A DNA stretch of 64,000 nucleotides from positions 1 through 64,000 of the forward strand of contig NZ_JPKG01000052.1 of NCBI RefSeq assembly GCF_000735605.1, given 5' to 3'. Both the position numbers and the translations under genes were made by a program. The notes below the pieces were generated by a model, which was not told the origin of the DNA, searched no databases, and worked only from the letters and a program-made list of their open reading frames with translations. Below, piece after piece: positions 62,130 to 64,000 of this stretch (its first letter is position 1; each line of letters starts with the position of its first letter). The stretch is from Allobosea sp. LC85 (GTDB lineage Bacteria; Pseudomonadota; Alphaproteobacteria; Rhizobiales; Beijerinckiaceae).

Positions 62130-62341
62130 GCGGCTAACATTTCGTCAACGCCGCCAACCCTGGCGAGAAATGTCGACCACCGGGCCGCGAGCTACAGCCG
62201 GCCTTTCCCGCCCAGGGCCGACGGCCTCCGAGGCTCTAGAGACGCCGCTGAAACCAATTCCTCAGCCGCACGTTTCTCTGCTGCATGCCCGCAATATGGA
62301 CGGCGTGTCGGCCTCCCGCCCTTCCGCTCAGAGAGAATTTC

Positions 62342-62575
62342 ATGCCGGTGCCGAAGCAGATGGATGCGGTGCTCAAAAACCTCCCCGTCCGAATTGGTGC
62401 CTATGTTCCAGACGATCTCCTGGAGGACTGGTTTGCGCCGGGCACCGGGATGAACCCGCCCTCGGCTCCAGCTCTTGCTGCGGCCAAGGCCTATGGAAAG
62501 CGGTTTGAGTGCGAATTCGAGTACGATCCCCAGCGCAATGAAGGAGTTTTCTGGAAATGGGTGCCAGCGCTATGA
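62342..62575 (+). CDS. Small hypothetical protein, overlaps next gene
   Basis: 77 residues from ATG 62342; a longer start at 62285 lacks coding character. VRIGAYVPDDLLEDWFAPGT and a Phe/Glu-rich end (FECEFEYDPQRNEGVFWKWV). No family known. Its stop overlaps the start of the next small gene (ATGA), so the two are a translationally coupled pair. Confidence 0.55.
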   Translation: MPVPKQMDAVLKNLPVRIGAYVPDDLLEDWFAPGTGMNPPSAPALAAAKAYGKRFECEFEYDPQRNEGVFWKWVPAL

Positions 62576-62757
62576 GCAGAAAGCCTCTAGAAGACAAAGC
62601 CATCAAAGCGGTGATCGACGAACTCGAACGGCAGGCTGGCGAGTGTCCATCAAAGCTTGAAGTCCGGCGAAGCGGAGAGAAGGTGACGGTCAACGGCGAA
62701 ATCGATATCGACGCGCTCGTGATGGTGATCGTCGGCTCGATGGCCGGTGGTCCATAG
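62572..62757 (+). CDS. Small hypothetical protein, coupled to previous gene
   Basis: 61 residues from ATG 62572. A Lys/Glu-rich helix (PLEDKAIKAVIDELERQAGE) is followed by a strand pair with KVTVNGEIDIDALVMVIVG. No family is recognised. The ATGA overlap with the preceding gene is the main support. Confidence 0.5.
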   Translation: MSRKPLEDKAIKAVIDELERQAGECPSKLEVRRSGEKVTVNGEIDIDALVMVIVGSMAGGP

Positions 62758-62789
62758 CAATGGGCGTCCCTCGGGTCCCGTCCCGTGGT

Positions 62790-62935
62790 TTAGGCCCGCT
62801 CCCGGGGGGAGCGGCCGGTCCCCTTCTGGAAGGCGCGCGCGAAATTGGCGGGCGAGGACTATCCCATCTCCGCCGAGACACGGGTGATCGAGCCATTCTG
62901 ACGCTGAACCGCTGCGCGCTCCAGGTCACGAGAAG
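62790..62935 (-). pseudogene. C-terminal remnant of an AraC-family regulator
   Basis: On the minus strand one frame reads RDLERAAVQRQNGSITRVSA EMG, a TAG (62859-62861) where AraC proteins have Tyr/Phe, then SSPANFARAFQKGTGRSPRE and a stop at 62790. This is the second helix-turn-helix and end of an AraC-type DNA-binding domain. The N-terminal part is not found upstream, so this is a decayed fragment. Confidence 0.65.
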
Positions 62936-62986
62936 TCTCTTTTCCAGGCAGAGCTGTTGCACTGTCGCCTCGTCTTCCGACACGGC

Positions 62987-63880
62987 CTACGCCAGGGCCG
63001 AAACCGCTATGCGCATCTCCCCCGCTGTCACCGCGCCCGTCTCCAGGACGGCGAGATCACCGAATTGCTCGAGCTTCCTGCGGTTGTGCACATCAGGAAC
63101 ATGGCTGACCGGCTCGATGCAGACGAAATCGCAGTCCGGCCCCACGAATAGGTGGAGATTGGTGAAAGTGCCCCGTGCACTTACTGCAACGGCAACATCC
63201 GCCCACGGCCGTTCGAGGATCGCGATACGTGGCTTCCAGCAGGCGTAGTGGGCGTCGAATCCACCAAGCCGTTCGAGGTCGCTACCCTCGGTGAAATCCG
63301 GCTCCGTTCGGGCCGCGACGAAGCGCAAGGGCAGGTAGCGCTTGTCGGACTGCGAGCGGACCGCCGCCGTCAAACGCAGCCGCGCGCCGGCCTCTTGCCG
63401 GAAAAATGGATGCAGACCGATGCCGAAGGGCATGGCCGCGCCGCGGTTGGTCGCTTCGAGACGGATGACAACACCATCCCGTTCGATCGCGACCTCTTGC
63501 AGCAGATCATAGGCGAAAACCTCGCCCCGGTGCCGGTGCAGGAGGGCGATCGAGCCCTCGCCCTGCGACACAACCTCGAAGGGCTCGAAGCGCGACAGGC
63601 CGTGGATCGCGACATTCTCCTCTGGCCGGTTCATAGGGAGGATATGGCGTCGGCCCGCATGCTCGAACACGCCGCCATCGATGCGGTTCGCGAAGGGCGC
63701 CAGCGGGAAGCAGCCAACCGGTGAGGGAAGGCCGGGCTGCAGCGCTTCGTCGCTGCAGCCTCGCAGGATCTCGATGTCGGCGCCGGCCGGGTGCCGCCAA
63801 CTCAATCCCGTGAGGTTGGCGCCGTAGTCGGGATTGACGGCAAGGCTGTAGCCATGGCCGGACAGGACGATCCGTGGCAT
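62987..63880 (-). CDS. Aldose-1-epimerase-family protein
   Basis: 297 residues from ATG 63880; upstream frame looks non-coding. Galactose-mutarotase fold: SLAVNPDYGANLTGLSWRHP, GCFPLAPFANRIDGGVFEHA, the catalytic His in NVAIHGLSRFEPFEVV and the second His in FGIGLHPFFRQEAG; the late CIEPVSHVPDV supplies the catalytic Glu. It interconverts anomers of a hexose or related sugar. No sugar operon adjoins it within the window; the right-hand neighbour lies outside. Confidence 0.88.
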   Translation of the reverse strand: MPRIVLSGHGYSLAVNPDYGANLTGLSWRHPAGADIEILRGCSDEALQPGLPSPVGCFPLAPFANRIDGGVFEHAGRRHILPMNRPEENVAIHGLSRFEPFEVVSQGEGSIALLHRHRGEVFAYDLLQEVAIERDGVVIRLEATNRGAAMPFGIGLHPFFRQEAGARLRLTAAVRSQSDKRYLPLRFVAARTEPDFTEGSDLERLGGFDAHYACWKPRIAILERPWADVAVAVSARGTFTNLHLFVGPDCDFVCIEPVSHVPDVHNRRKLEQFGDLAVLETGAVTAGEMRIAVSALA

Positions 63881-64000
63881 CACTCCCGCTCCTGCTTCAA
63901 TCTCGCCGGCTATAGCCGATGCTGCAATGCGAGCCGCCCTGGAAGGCACGGCTGACCTCGTCGCCGCCCTCGGACACGACGGAGCCAACGAAAGCTTCGG

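Overview
The window reads as a high-GC alphaproteobacterial chromosome. Codon use is strongly GC-rich, there are many solute-binding-protein transport operons, genes are packed with ATGA stop/start overlaps, and a dispersed palindromic element (AGCATCGGCCCGAAAAGTGG...) recurs between genes. Together with an ectoine catabolism cluster of rhizobial type this suggests the Hyphomicrobiales, possibly a Bosea-like genus. The genus is an inference. No rRNA, tRNA, CRISPR array, intact insertion sequence or phage gene was recognised.

Region by region: 1-8864 is a type I secretion locus: the C-terminal two thirds or so of a large RTX adhesin, a possible decayed RTX tail, a small secreted protein, a TolC-type outer membrane protein, a LapB/RaxB-like ABC exporter and a secreted protein of unknown role; no HlyD adaptor is visible beside them. 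9210-14609 is a TetR-controlled catabolic block (cyclase-family hydrolase, BKACE/DUF849 protein, SMP-30 lactonase and a Liv-type binding protein) with an 18-bp palindrome between regulator and operon. 15330-21364 is a FadR-type regulator followed by a 3-hydroxyisobutyrate-dehydrogenase-like enzyme, a complete polar-amino-acid-type ABC transporter, an RpiB/LacAB isomerase and a PfkB kinase. 21565-32446 holds small stress, redox and housekeeping genes (ArsR-SRPBCC-GFA, CsbD, PQQ sugar dehydrogenase, MsrB-MsrA, Tat-exported epoxide hydrolase, SDR/LysR pair, YciI).

32644-38234 carries a six-haem cytochrome c and an orphan molybdopterin hydroxylase large subunit in which the usual catalytic Glu of the C-terminal GxGE motif reads Gln. 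38459-41804 is a TetR/EmrA/EmrB-like drug efflux unit with two operator-like repeats.

43740-53459 is the most coherent system: an ectoine/5-hydroxyectoine uptake and degradation cluster (enuR, eutB, eutC, doeA, doeB, ehuBCDA). It is flanked by two broken genes: an Lrp/AsnC (DoeX-like) regulator with an in-frame TAG, and the N-terminal stub of a succinate-semialdehyde-dehydrogenase-like gene (DoeC type) with an in-frame TGA. eutA, doeD and an intact doeC are absent from the window. 53620-60051 is an XRE/cupin regulator, a HisD-family dehydrogenase and a PotDABC-like transporter. 60123-62757 is a patch of very small genes (KTSC, GrlR-like, unknowns) with remnants of an FAD oxidoreductase and, just beyond, of an AraC regulator. 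62987-63880 is an aldose-1-epimerase-family protein; the last 120 bases hold nothing recognised.
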